Shown here in pieces: positions 57,599-64,000 of a DNA stretch of 64,000 nt. The notes under the pieces are model-generated. The model saw only the letters and a program-made list of their open reading frames with translations, searched no databases and was not told the origin of the DNA. Numbering within the stretch: position 1 is the first letter of the stretch; each line of letters opens with the position of its first letter. This DNA is from Roseomonas fluvialis (GTDB lineage Bacteria; Pseudomonadota; Alphaproteobacteria; Acetobacterales; Acetobacteraceae). The stretch covers positions 3,435,001-3,499,000 of the forward strand of contig NZ_AP025637.1 in assembly GCF_022846615.1 (NCBI RefSeq). The letters are read 5' to 3'. Both the position numbers and the translations under genes were made by a program.

Positions 57599-58752
57599 GC
57601 CGGCAGCGCCACGACGGATGCAGCGTCCCAGGCCAGCGTCACGGAGGCCCCCCGGTCCGGCGGCGTGCCGTCCTCCTCGGCATGCGCGACACGCAGGGCG
57701 GCGCCGCCGGACAGGCGCACCACCAGCAGGGACTCATCGCCGCGAAAGGCGACGTCCTCGACCACGCCGGTGGCGGTGTTGGGGCCCTGCGCGCCCGGGG
57801 CGATCACGATGCGCTCGGGCCGCAGCGCGACCGCGACCGTGCAGGGCGGTATCTCACCAGCGAAGGTCGCGCCGGCCTCGGCGCTGTCGAAGCGGCCCTC
57901 CGTCGCGCGGCCTTCCAGCACATTCGCTGCGCCGAGGAAGCGCGCGACGAAGCGCGAGGCGGGGCGTTCGTAGATGGCGCGCGGCGGGCCGACCTGCGCG
58001 ACACGCCCGGCCTGCAGCACGGCGACGCGGTCGGCGAGTGCGAGCGCCTCCTCCTGGTCATGCGTGACCATGACGAAGGCGGCACCGGTCTCGCGCTGGA
58101 GGGCGCGCAGTTCGAAGCCGGTGCGCTCGCGCAGTCCGGCGTCGAGCGCGCCGAGCGGTTCATCGAGCAGCAGCAGGCGCGGGCGCATCACCAGCGATCG
58201 CGCGAGTGCGACGCGCTGCTTCTGCCCGCCCGAGAGCTGGTGCGGCCGCCGTGCGCCGAGCCCGTCCAGCCCCACCATGGCCAGCGCCGCGGCGACGCGC
58301 CGGGCGATCTCGTCCTTCGCGGTGCGTGCGCGGCGCAGGCCGTAGGCCACGTTGTCCGCCACACTCATGTGCGGGAACAGCGCATAGGACTGGAACATCA
58401 TGTTGACCGGCCGCGCCCAGGGCGGCGTGCCCAGCAGGTCCCGTCCGTCCAGCAGCAGGCGCCCCGAATCCGGTGCCTCGAAGCCGGCGATGATGCGTAG
58501 CAGCGTCGACTTTCCCGAGCCCGACCCGCCGAGCAGCGCGAAGAACTCGCCCGGCGCGATCTCGAGGTCGAGCGCATCGAGGGCGAGCGCTGCACCGAAG
58601 CGCTTGGTCAGCGCCTCGGCGCGCAGCAACGCCGGCGGTCCGATGGCCGCAGGGCCGGAGGGCCCGGAGGTCTGAATCGGCCCGCCCAGACGACCCGGCG
58701 GCCCGATGACTGGAGGGCCGGAGGACGCGGAGCCCTGAATCGGTTCGCCCAA
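57595..58752 (-). CDS. polyamine-type ABC transporter ATP-binding protein (PotA/PotG-like), start uncertain
   Basis: The ATPase has Walker A GGSGSGKST, Q-loop FQSYALFPHMSV, signature LSGGQKQRVALARS, Walker B LLLLDEPLGALD and H-loop VMVTHDQEEAL, followed by a TOBE domain (VALRPERI). It energises import of a polyamine or similar solute. Two TTG starts are possible. 58752 gives 385 residues including a 42-residue Gly/Pro-rich leader built of two tandem 21-residue repeats; 58629 starts directly before the ATPase domain (344 residues). Neither has a strong ribosome binding site. Confidence 0.92.
   Translation of the reverse strand: MGEPIQGSASSGPPVIGPPGRLGGPIQTSGPSGPAAIGPPALLRAEALTKRFGAALALDALDLEIAPGEFFALLGGSGSGKSTLLRIIAGFEAPDSGRLLLDGRDLLGTPPWARPVNMMFQSYALFPHMSVADNVAYGLRRARTAKDEIARRVAAALAMVGLDGLGARRPHQLSGGQKQRVALARSLVMRPRLLLLDEPLGALDAGLRERTGFELRALQRETGAAFVMVTHDQEEALALADRVAVLQAGRVAQVGPPRAIYERPASRFVARFLGAANVLEGRATEGRFDSAEAGATFAGEIPPCTVAVALRPERIVIAPGAQGPNTATGVVEDVAFRGDESLLVVRLSGGAALRVAHAEEDGTPPDRGASVTLAWDAASVVALPA
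58633..58752 (-). repeat. two tandem 57-bp repeats before the PotG ATPase domain
   Basis: Copies 58633-58689 and 58696-58752 are about 80% identical with a 63-bp period. On the minus strand each reads GGGCGrrCCGATTCAG then CCGGCCCT and ATCGG, in the frame of the ATPase gene as LGEPIQGS...IGPPGR and LGGPIQTS...IGPPAL. They begin one base after the potF stop. They may be a non-coding intercistronic repeat or a translated linker. Confidence 0.7.
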
Positions 58753-58753
58753 G

Positions 58754-59848
58754 CTAGCGCCCGGCCTTGAAGCGTGCCCAGAGCCGCGTACGCGCGCGCT
58801 CCGCCTCGCGCGGGGGCGTGCCGGCGACGAAGGTGCGCGCCAGCGCCTCGGCCGGGGGAAATACGTTGGGGTCGTTGCGCACCGCCTCGTCCACCAACGG
58901 GCGGCTCGCGGGGACCGCATTCGGGTAGCGCACGTGGTTGGTAATGCCGGCCATCACGTCGGGCTGCAGCAGGAAGTTGATGAAGGCCTGCGCGGCCTCG
59001 GGGTTCGGCGCATCAGCCGGGATCGCCAGCATGTCGAACCACAGCTGGGCGCCTTCGCGCGGCATGACGTAGCCGACCTGCACGCCGCGGTTCGCTTCGC
59101 GTGCGCGCGCCTGCGCCTGGATCACATCGCCGGAATAGGTCATCGCGACGCAGGCCTCCCCGGTTGCCAGCGCATCAAGGATGGAGGAGGACGCGTTGAT
59201 CGCGCGAACATGCCGGCGGATGCCCATCAGCGCCTGCTCGGCCGCGCGCAGGTCCTCGGCGGCGTTGCTGTTGGGGTCGCGGCCCAGCCAGCGCAGCACC
59301 GAGGGCAGCACGTCGGTGGGGCTATCCATCACCATGATGCCGCAGCGCGCCAGGCGCTGCGCGTTCTCGGGCCGCAGCAGGATGTCGAGGCTGTCGAGCG
59401 CTACGTCGGGGCCGAGCGCCGCGCGCACGCGATCGGTGCGGATGCCCAGCCCCACCGTGCCCCACAGATACACCGCGCCATGACGGTTGTCCGGGTCGAT
59501 GCCGGCCACGCGTTCCATCAAGGTGGGGTCCAGGTTGCGCCAATTCGGCACCGCCGCGCGGTCGATCGGGCGCAGCGCGCCGGCGCGCACCAGGCGCGCG
59601 AAGGTCGGCTCGCTGGTCGGCACCACGATGTCGTAGCCCGACCGCCCCGCACTGAGCTTGCCCTCCAGCGTCTCGAGGCTGTCATACACGTCGTAGCGCA
59701 CGCGGATGCCGGTCTCGCGGGTGAAGCGCGCCACCGCATAGGGGTCGATGTAGTCCGACCAGTTGTAGACGTTCAGCACGCGCTCCTGCGCTGCCGCCGG
59801 GACTGCGCAGGCGAGCAGGGCGAGCAGCGGCAGCAGGCGTCGGAACAT
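58754..59848 (-). CDS. polyamine-type ABC transporter periplasmic binding protein (PotF/PotD-like)
   Basis: The 364-residue protein begins with a Sec signal peptide (FRRLLPLLALLACAVPAAA, cleavage near residue 20). The mature start RVLNVYNWSDYIDPYAVARF is the hallmark of PotD/PotF. Further blocks are YDIVVPTSEPTFARLVRAGAL, LWGTVGLGIRTDRV, VAMTYSGDVIQA and EGAQLWFDMLAIPADAPNPEAAQAFINF. It captures putrescine, spermidine or a related amine in the periplasm for the three downstream membrane and ATPase proteins. It is the first gene of the operon; upstream is the phage-like region, divergent. Confidence 0.94.
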   Translation of the reverse strand: MFRRLLPLLALLACAVPAAAQERVLNVYNWSDYIDPYAVARFTRETGIRVRYDVYDSLETLEGKLSAGRSGYDIVVPTSEPTFARLVRAGALRPIDRAAVPNWRNLDPTLMERVAGIDPDNRHGAVYLWGTVGLGIRTDRVRAALGPDVALDSLDILLRPENAQRLARCGIMVMDSPTDVLPSVLRWLGRDPNSNAAEDLRAAEQALMGIRRHVRAINASSSILDALATGEACVAMTYSGDVIQAQARAREANRGVQVGYVMPREGAQLWFDMLAIPADAPNPEAAQAFINFLLQPDVMAGITNHVRYPNAVPASRPLVDEAVRNDPNVFPPAEALARTFVAGTPPREAERARTRLWARFKAGR

Positions 59849-59953
59849 CGGCGCGGGTCCTCGGGCGGGTGGGCGGCGGAGCAGCAAGTCTAGCCACGCA
59901 CCGTCGCCCTGCCACCCCTTCTCCGGGGCTGGCGTGTCATAGGATTATTTCCC

Positions 59954-59983
59954 TTGACATATGGGCTGAACTTCCTGTAATCG
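59954..59983 (+). promoter_or_regulatory. sigma-70-like promoter of the tail cassette
   Basis: TTGACA (59954-59959), an exact -35 consensus, is followed after 18 bp by TAATCG (59978-59983) with TG just upstream (extended -10). It lies in a locally AT-rich stretch and points to the phage-like genes. Transcription would begin near 59990, leaving a leader of about 120 nt before the first gene, with a strong hairpin in it. Confidence 0.6.
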
Positions 59984-60059
59984 ATCCCCACCAAGGGGCG
60001 AATTGCGTCCGCTTCCCCGACGCCGCCCCCCCCCTGTCCCGACAGCCCGATCCAAAACA

Positions 60060-60097
60060 CCCGGCAGGCGGGCGCCTTCGCGCGCCCGCCTGCCGGG
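60060..60097 (+). promoter_or_regulatory. perfect 16-bp leader hairpin before the first tail gene
   Basis: CCCGGCAGGCGGGCGC (60060-60075) pairs perfectly with GCGCCCGCCTGCCGGG (60082-60097) around a 6-nt loop. GAGGAG, the ribosome binding site, begins about 3 nt after the stem, and the ATG is at 60112. There is no T tract. It could attenuate transcription, hinder ribosome entry, or mark the edge of an inserted segment. Confidence 0.7.
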
Positions 60098-60111
60098 ACG
60101 AGGAGCCATGC

Positions 60112-60762
60112 ATGCCATTCTCCGCCCTCGGCCTCTCGGCCCTCACCTCCGCGAACGGCTTCACCCTGTGGCACTACCGCACGGAGGACCTGCGCGCGAC
60201 GGTGCTGGCACCCGGCTACTTCGCGCCCGCCGGCGCGCAGCTGCAGCCCGGCGACATCGTCATCGTGCAGGCCGCGGATGCCACGGCGCTGGTGCCGATC
60301 CGCGGCGGCTCGCTGGTGGGCGGCGGCGTCACGGTGGATGGGTCGGGCGGCGCGCCGACGCTGCTGCGATCGGCAAGCCTGGTCGCGGATATCGACCTCG
60401 CCGCCATCGCCGCCCCACGCGCCATCGTGCTCGATACCATCGGCGAGCTGCTGTTCGAGGGCGAGACGCTCGCCGCCGGCGCCACCATCATCGGCCCGCT
60501 CACGCAGGTGACCTTCACACTGCTGACCAGCGGCGGCGCCACTGCCGCGGCGCCGCAGACCGTGCCGGTGGCCGGCGGGCGCGCCGGCGCGACCTTCGCG
60601 GTGCCGCCGCCGGGCGGCGGGTACCGGCTGCGCGTGGCCGAGACCGCCGACCCGACGCTGCTCGCGCTCTCGCCGCCCTTCGCGGTGACCTTCCCGCCGA
60701 AGCTGCTGCTCGAGACCGGCGGCCGGCTGCGGCTCGAGAACGACGCGCTGCTGCTGCTGTAG
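60112..60762 (+). CDS. phage-tail-associated protein, unknown function
   Basis: The 216-residue protein begins PFSALGLSALTSANGFTLWH and YRTEDLRATVLAPGYFAPAG, followed by GDIVIVQAADATALVPIRGG, a pattern I associate with small phage proteins next to tail fibre genes. The C-terminal half is beta-rich with a Gly/Ala/Val character (TFAVPPPGGGYRLRVAET). Function unknown; adaptor or fibre base is a guess from position. The ATG at 60112 has GAGGAG 6 nt upstream; another ATG at 60108 is out of frame. Confidence 0.7.
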   Translation: MPFSALGLSALTSANGFTLWHYRTEDLRATVLAPGYFAPAGAQLQPGDIVIVQAADATALVPIRGGSLVGGGVTVDGSGGAPTLLRSASLVADIDLAAIAAPRAIVLDTIGELLFEGETLAAGATIIGPLTQVTFTLLTSGGATAAAPQTVPVAGGRAGATFAVPPPGGGYRLRVAETADPTLLALSPPFAVTFPPKLLLETGGRLRLENDALLLL

Positions 60763-60821
60763 CAGCCCGCGGCACCGCCCCGCCCGCCTCCCCGTCACCC
60801 GATCGCAACGAGAGAGACCCC

Positions 60822-62759
60822 ATGTCCGACACCAAGATCAGCGCCCTGCCCGCCGTCACCGCCACCGCCGATGCCGACATCCTGCCGGTCGTGCAGGGCA
60901 GTGGCGCTGGCGCGGTGACGCGCCGCACGACCCTCGCGCAGCTGCGCAGCGGGCTGCTGGCCGACCGCCCGGCGCATGTGCGCGATTTCGGCGCGGTGGG
61001 CGACGGGACCACCAATGACGCGCCGGCCATCCAGGCCGCGGTCGACGCGCTCGCCGCCACTGGCGGCGGCGTGCTGGAATTCGGCGCGCGCGCCTACCGC
61101 ATCAGCACGCCCATCGTGGTGAACAACGCCGCCATCATCTTCCAGGGCGCGGGCTTCACCGAAGGCCCGAACGTCGCCAGCGGCACCTGGCTCACGATCA
61201 ACCAGACCGGCTTCACACCCTTCACCTTCACCGGCATCGCATCGCGCGGGTCGGTGGTGCGCGACCTGGCGGTGCGCCAGACGCATACCGCGCCGGTCGG
61301 CCCGGGCTGGGCGCCGACCGACTACGACTTCGTGTTCCGCGTGCAGGACTGCCTCGGCGCGATCGACTTCGACAATGTGTTTCTGTGCGCGATCAACCGC
61401 GGCATCTGGATCGACAATTCCGGCCGCTTCAATATCCAGCGGCTGCGCGGGCAGGTCTACACCACCGGCATCGAGATCGACCGCGGCTTCGATGCGGGGC
61501 GCCTGCAGCACGTCCACTTCTGGCCCTTCGTATCGGCCGCCGATGACGTGGTGCGCTGGCAGCAGCAGAACCAGGATTCGATCGTGCTGCGCCGGGTCGA
61601 CGGCATCTTCATGGACGACCTGTTCCTGTTCGGCGCGCGGTCGGGCCTGCGATTCAGCACCTCGGCCTCGGGCACCGCGCGCAAGTTCTATATCGGCAAG
61701 TACTATTCGGACTTCACGCAATACGGCGTCTGGATCGACGGCAACGGCGTGGCCGGCCAGATCGCCAACATGACCACCCAGTCCGAGCTGTTCAATTCTG
61801 GTGGCGCGGCCTACGTCGGGGGCGGCGGGATCCGTATCGACGGCAACAACGCCCGCGTGCAGATCGGCAACCTGCGCATCGACGACGCCGAAAGCAATTC
61901 GATCCGCGTCAACGGCACCGGCAATCGCCTCGACATCTTCTCCTTCCGCGCCGAGTTCTACAACCGGCTGAACGACGGCTCCGCCGCGATCCACGTCGCC
62001 AACGTGCCGGTCGGCACGCCGAACGCGGTGTTTCTCGGCAGCCCTGCCCTGCTGGGCGGCGGCAATGGCGGGCCGCTCGTCAACAGCGGCACCAATTCCT
62101 TCGTCGCCCTGGCCGGCCCGGCCGGGCGCGCCGACCGCCCCGGCGTGATGGTCGGCAGCGAGGCGACCGGGCTTTTCGCACCTTCGGCCACCGACATCGC
62201 CGCGGTGGCGGCGGGCGTCGAGGTGTTCCGCGCCACCTCGGCCGGGACCGTGACGCTCGGCGCCACGTCGGGCGCGCACGGCTTCGGCGTGACCACGCCG
62301 GCAAATACGGTGAACCGCGTCATCGCGACCGGCACCGTGGCCGCCGGCACGCCGAGCCTGGCGGTCGCGGGCACCGATGCAAACATCGGCATCGCCCTCG
62401 CCGCCAAGGGCACCGGCACGGTCCGCCTGCAGACGCGCTCCGCCACCGCCTTCGAGGTGAACGCGACGGGCACGCCGGGCAATTTCGTGCGGGTCAACGC
62501 GACCGCCTCGGGCGGCACACCGCAGATCATTTCGCAGGGCAGCGACACCAACGTCGCGCTGCAGCTCTCGGCCAAGGGGGCGGCCGCGGTCACCGCATCG
62601 AACCCGCTGCAGCTGCCCGGCTACACGGTCGCGACGCTGCCCGCGGCCGCGACCTACGTGCGCTGCGTGATCTACGTGTCGGACGGCACGGCGAACAAGC
62701 GGCTCGCGATCAGCGACGGCACCGCCTGGCGCTGGCCGGACGGCGCGGTGGTGAGCTGA
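60822..62759 (+). CDS. phage tail spike/fibre with pectate-lyase-type beta-helix
   Basis: The 645-residue protein opens with TKISALPAVTATADADILPV, a common phage fibre attachment start. Then VRDFGAVGDGTTNDAPAIQAAVDALAATGGG is the start of a pectate lyase-3/glycosyl hydrolase 28-type beta-helix (about 52-400). Repeated beta strands follow (IRIDGNNARVQIGNLRIDDAESNSIRVNG). The last third has two similar 40-residue repeats ending GTDANIGIALAAKGTGTVRL and GSDTNVALQLSAKGAAAVTA. Spikes of this kind bind and often cleave surface polysaccharide. It is preceded by a clear GAGAG ribosome binding site. Confidence 0.85.
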   Translation: MSDTKISALPAVTATADADILPVVQGSGAGAVTRRTTLAQLRSGLLADRPAHVRDFGAVGDGTTNDAPAIQAAVDALAATGGGVLEFGARAYRISTPIVVNNAAIIFQGAGFTEGPNVASGTWLTINQTGFTPFTFTGIASRGSVVRDLAVRQTHTAPVGPGWAPTDYDFVFRVQDCLGAIDFDNVFLCAINRGIWIDNSGRFNIQRLRGQVYTTGIEIDRGFDAGRLQHVHFWPFVSAADDVVRWQQQNQDSIVLRRVDGIFMDDLFLFGARSGLRFSTSASGTARKFYIGKYYSDFTQYGVWIDGNGVAGQIANMTTQSELFNSGGAAYVGGGGIRIDGNNARVQIGNLRIDDAESNSIRVNGTGNRLDIFSFRAEFYNRLNDGSAAIHVANVPVGTPNAVFLGSPALLGGGNGGPLVNSGTNSFVALAGPAGRADRPGVMVGSEATGLFAPSATDIAAVAAGVEVFRATSAGTVTLGATSGAHGFGVTTPANTVNRVIATGTVAAGTPSLAVAGTDANIGIALAAKGTGTVRLQTRSATAFEVNATGTPGNFVRVNATASGGTPQIISQGSDTNVALQLSAKGAAAVTASNPLQLPGYTVATLPAAATYVRCVIYVSDGTANKRLAISDGTAWRWPDGAVVS

Positions 62760-62790
62760 AGCATCCAGGACAGCGAAGGACACCACAGCC

Positions 62791-63168
62791 ATGGCATCCC
62801 TGACCGACTACGCGAAGAACCTGCTCGCCCGCGCGCTGGTGGGCCGTCAGCCTTCCCTGCCCGTCGCGGCCTGGGCGGGCCTGGGCACCGGCGGTACCGA
62901 CGCCGCCGGTCTGTCCGGCGAGCCGGCGGCCGCATCGGGTTATGCGCGCCAGCCCGTGACGTTCACGGGCAGCGGCGCGCAGCGCAACACCGCGCCGCTG
63001 CGCTTCGCCTTCACCACCGGCGTCGGCACCCTCACACATGTGGGGCTGTACGATGCTGTGGCGGGCGGCAATGCACTCGCCTGGGGCACGCTCGGCACGC
63101 CTGCCACGCTCAGTGCCGCGGGCACCATCACGGTGCCGGCCGAGAGCCTGACGGTGCTGGCGGACTGA
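62791..63168 (+). CDS. phage tail-fibre-like structural protein
   Basis: The 125-residue protein begins ASLTDYAKNLLARALVG and has the pattern YARQPVTFTGSGAQRNTAPLRF, THVGLYDAVAGGNALAWGTL and AGTITVPAESL seen in short phage tail-fibre proteins that fold as a beta domain. It lies 31 bp after the spike gene and is probably co-transcribed. It may be a fibre tip or an attachment protein. Confidence 0.75.
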   Translation: MASLTDYAKNLLARALVGRQPSLPVAAWAGLGTGGTDAAGLSGEPAAASGYARQPVTFTGSGAQRNTAPLRFAFTTGVGTLTHVGLYDAVAGGNALAWGTLGTPATLSAAGTITVPAESLTVLAD

Positions 63169-63281
63169 CGCCAGCGGCCGATTTGATCGACCGCTGGCAT
63201 GACCATTTCGTGCCGCTCCGACGCCGGCCTGCCGGCATCGTGCGGACGCACAGTTCCGGCGTGACGCCCATTCGGGCGCCC

Positions 63282-63304
63282 GGCACGAGTCTCGCGCTCG
63301 TGCC
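63282..63304. terminator. bidirectional hairpin terminator
   Basis: GGCACGAG (63282-63289) pairs perfectly with CTCGTGCC (63297-63304) around 7 nt and is followed on the plus strand by GTTTGT. It lies between the convergent tail-fibre and secreted-protein genes, so it could end both transcripts. Confidence 0.65.
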
Positions 63305-63316
63305 GTTTGTACATGG

Positions 63317-63700
63317 CTACTCCGCAGCGATGCGGTTGCGGATGCCCCCGCCCGCCGATCGCCCCGCATCGATCAGCGCCTGGGTGCGGTCGCGCGCCCA
63401 GGTCGCGCCCATGTTGGGCCGCAGGTCCGCATTGCGTTCGTCCACCACGGCGTAGGTCACCAGGAACCCCTGCCCCGCCCGCCCGGCGATGATGGCGAGC
63501 TCCACCACCATGAAGCTAACATGCAGTTCGGGCGTGCAGGACCCGCCGCGGTCGATCGGCATGCGGACCTCCCGCTGCAGCCCGGCCGTAAAGGCCAGCG
63601 CGTCGTCGCGCGCCTCGTTGTGGCGGACGACATGGATACACGACGCGGCCGCGCCGCCGCACCAGGCCATCCCCACCAGCATCGCAACCGCCGCCCGCAC
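63317..63700 (-). CDS. small predicted secreted protein, unknown function
   Basis: About 127 residues from a GTG at 63700 with GGAGG 6 nt upstream. The N-terminus AAVAMLVGMAWCGGAAA looks like a Sec signal peptide, and the mature part contains Cys at the cleavage site (AASC) and in GGSCTPEL. Hydrophobic VSFMVVELAIIAGRAGQGFLV and DERNADLRPNMGATWARDR follow. No family recognised. It is antisense to the tail genes. A possible role as a secreted lysis or surface-exclusion factor is speculation. Confidence 0.6.
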   Translation of the reverse strand: MRAAVAMLVGMAWCGGAAASCIHVVRHNEARDDALAFTAGLQREVRMPIDRGGSCTPELHVSFMVVELAIIAGRAGQGFLVTYAVVDERNADLRPNMGATWARDRTQALIDAGRSAGGGIRNRIAAE

Positions 63701-63781
63701 CCTGGCCCTCCTGTCGCCGAACCGGCGCGCAGGATGCCCGGAAGCGCGCGCGCATGCATCCCCTTCGAAGGAGCCACCGCC

Positions 63782-64000
63782 ATGGACCCGCGCCAGACCC
63801 GCGGCTTTCGCAACCGCAACCCCGGCAACATCGACCACGTGCCGGCCAATCGTTGGCAGGGCCTGGCCGATCCGCCGCTGGAGCCCGCGCCGGCCGGCGG
63901 CGGACGGGCGCGCTTCGCGCGCTTCGTCAGCCACGAATACGGCATCCGCGCGCTGGCCGCGCTGCTCACCACCTACCAGGACCGGCACGGGCTGCGCACC
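63782..64000 (+). CDS. phage P5-type lytic/structural protein (partial, C-terminus beyond right edge)
   Basis: Open to the window edge (73 codons). The start MDPRQTRGFRNRNPGNIDHV and SHEYGIRALAALLTTYQDRHG are characteristic of phage proteins resembling PRD1 P5/muramidase-like GFRNxNPGNI proteins, often annotated as structural protein or lytic transglycosylase. The visible half contains the RNRNPGNI motif. GGAGCC lies about 7 nt before the ATG. It supports a phage origin for the cassette. Confidence 0.8.
   Translation, partial: MDPRQTRGFRNRNPGNIDHVPANRWQGLADPPLEPAPAGGGRARFARFVSHEYGIRALAALLTTYQDRHGLRT

Noticed and set aside
60795..62792. 665-codon minus-strand frame opposite the tail spike
   Set aside because: Antisense shadow; the plus strand has a clear pectate-lyase-type beta-helix and ribosome binding site.

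Overview
The window is uniformly very GC-rich DNA with alphaproteobacterial gene content. The block ffh-rpsP-rimM-trmD-rplS-leuC-leuD-leuB, the thrS-infC pair, encoded CCA ends on the tRNAs and frequent GTG/TTG starts all suggest a member of the Acetobacteraceae (Roseomonas-like). That placement is inference from content and order; no rRNA or other decisive marker lies in the window.

Positions 1-21.3 kb hold most of a type VI secretion system (T6SS). On the minus strand run tssA, then tssB-tssC-second tssC-impE/tagJ, then tssE, which is cut by the left edge. On the plus strand run tssH(clpV) and three consecutive Hcp-family genes. A second minus-strand block reads fha-tssK-tssL-tssM-tagF-pppA. 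TssL has a C-terminal OmpA-type domain and an N-terminal DRTVVR threonine site. With Fha, TagF and PppA this points to post-translational control by threonine phosphorylation, although no kinase gene is in the window. TssF, TssG, TssJ, VgrG and PAAR genes are also not seen; the first two are expected just left of the edge. Oddities are a 325-bp foldback element between impE and tssE, a repeat-filled insertion in TagF, and two perfect hairpins between hcp1 and hcp2.

Positions 21.7-32.4 kb carry hemN, a single-domain response regulator, an MFS exporter coupled to an FMN-dependent alpha-hydroxy-acid oxidase, an isocitrate lyase/PEP mutase family enzyme, an M20 peptidase, a trehalose operon (otsB-GH15-otsA) and two tRNA-Arg genes.

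Positions 32.4-45.7 kb are core genome: leucine biosynthesis joined to the rplS-trmD-rimM-rpsP-ffh translation/secretion block, a cation-efflux gene, infC (apparently with an ATA start), thrS, two glycosyltransferases and a small membrane protein.

Positions 45.7-59.9 kb are accessory metabolism: a lactonase-type metallo-hydrolase, a 3-hydroxyisobutyrate dehydrogenase family enzyme, a carboxymuconolactone decarboxylase family protein and a divergent haloacetate dehalogenase-like hydrolase; DinB and GNAT genes alternating with two aspartate-type aminotransferases; a lipoprotein, a patatin lipoprotein and its partner; and a complete polyamine-type ABC transporter.

From about 59.95 kb to the right edge is a phage-tail-like cassette. 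A consensus-like sigma-70 promoter and a perfect 16-bp leader hairpin precede a small tail-associated protein, a pectate-lyase-fold tail spike, a tail-fibre-like protein, a short secreted protein on the other strand, and the start of a phage P5-type lytic protein cut by the edge. It looks like the edge of a prophage or a domesticated tail module; what lies to the right cannot be seen.
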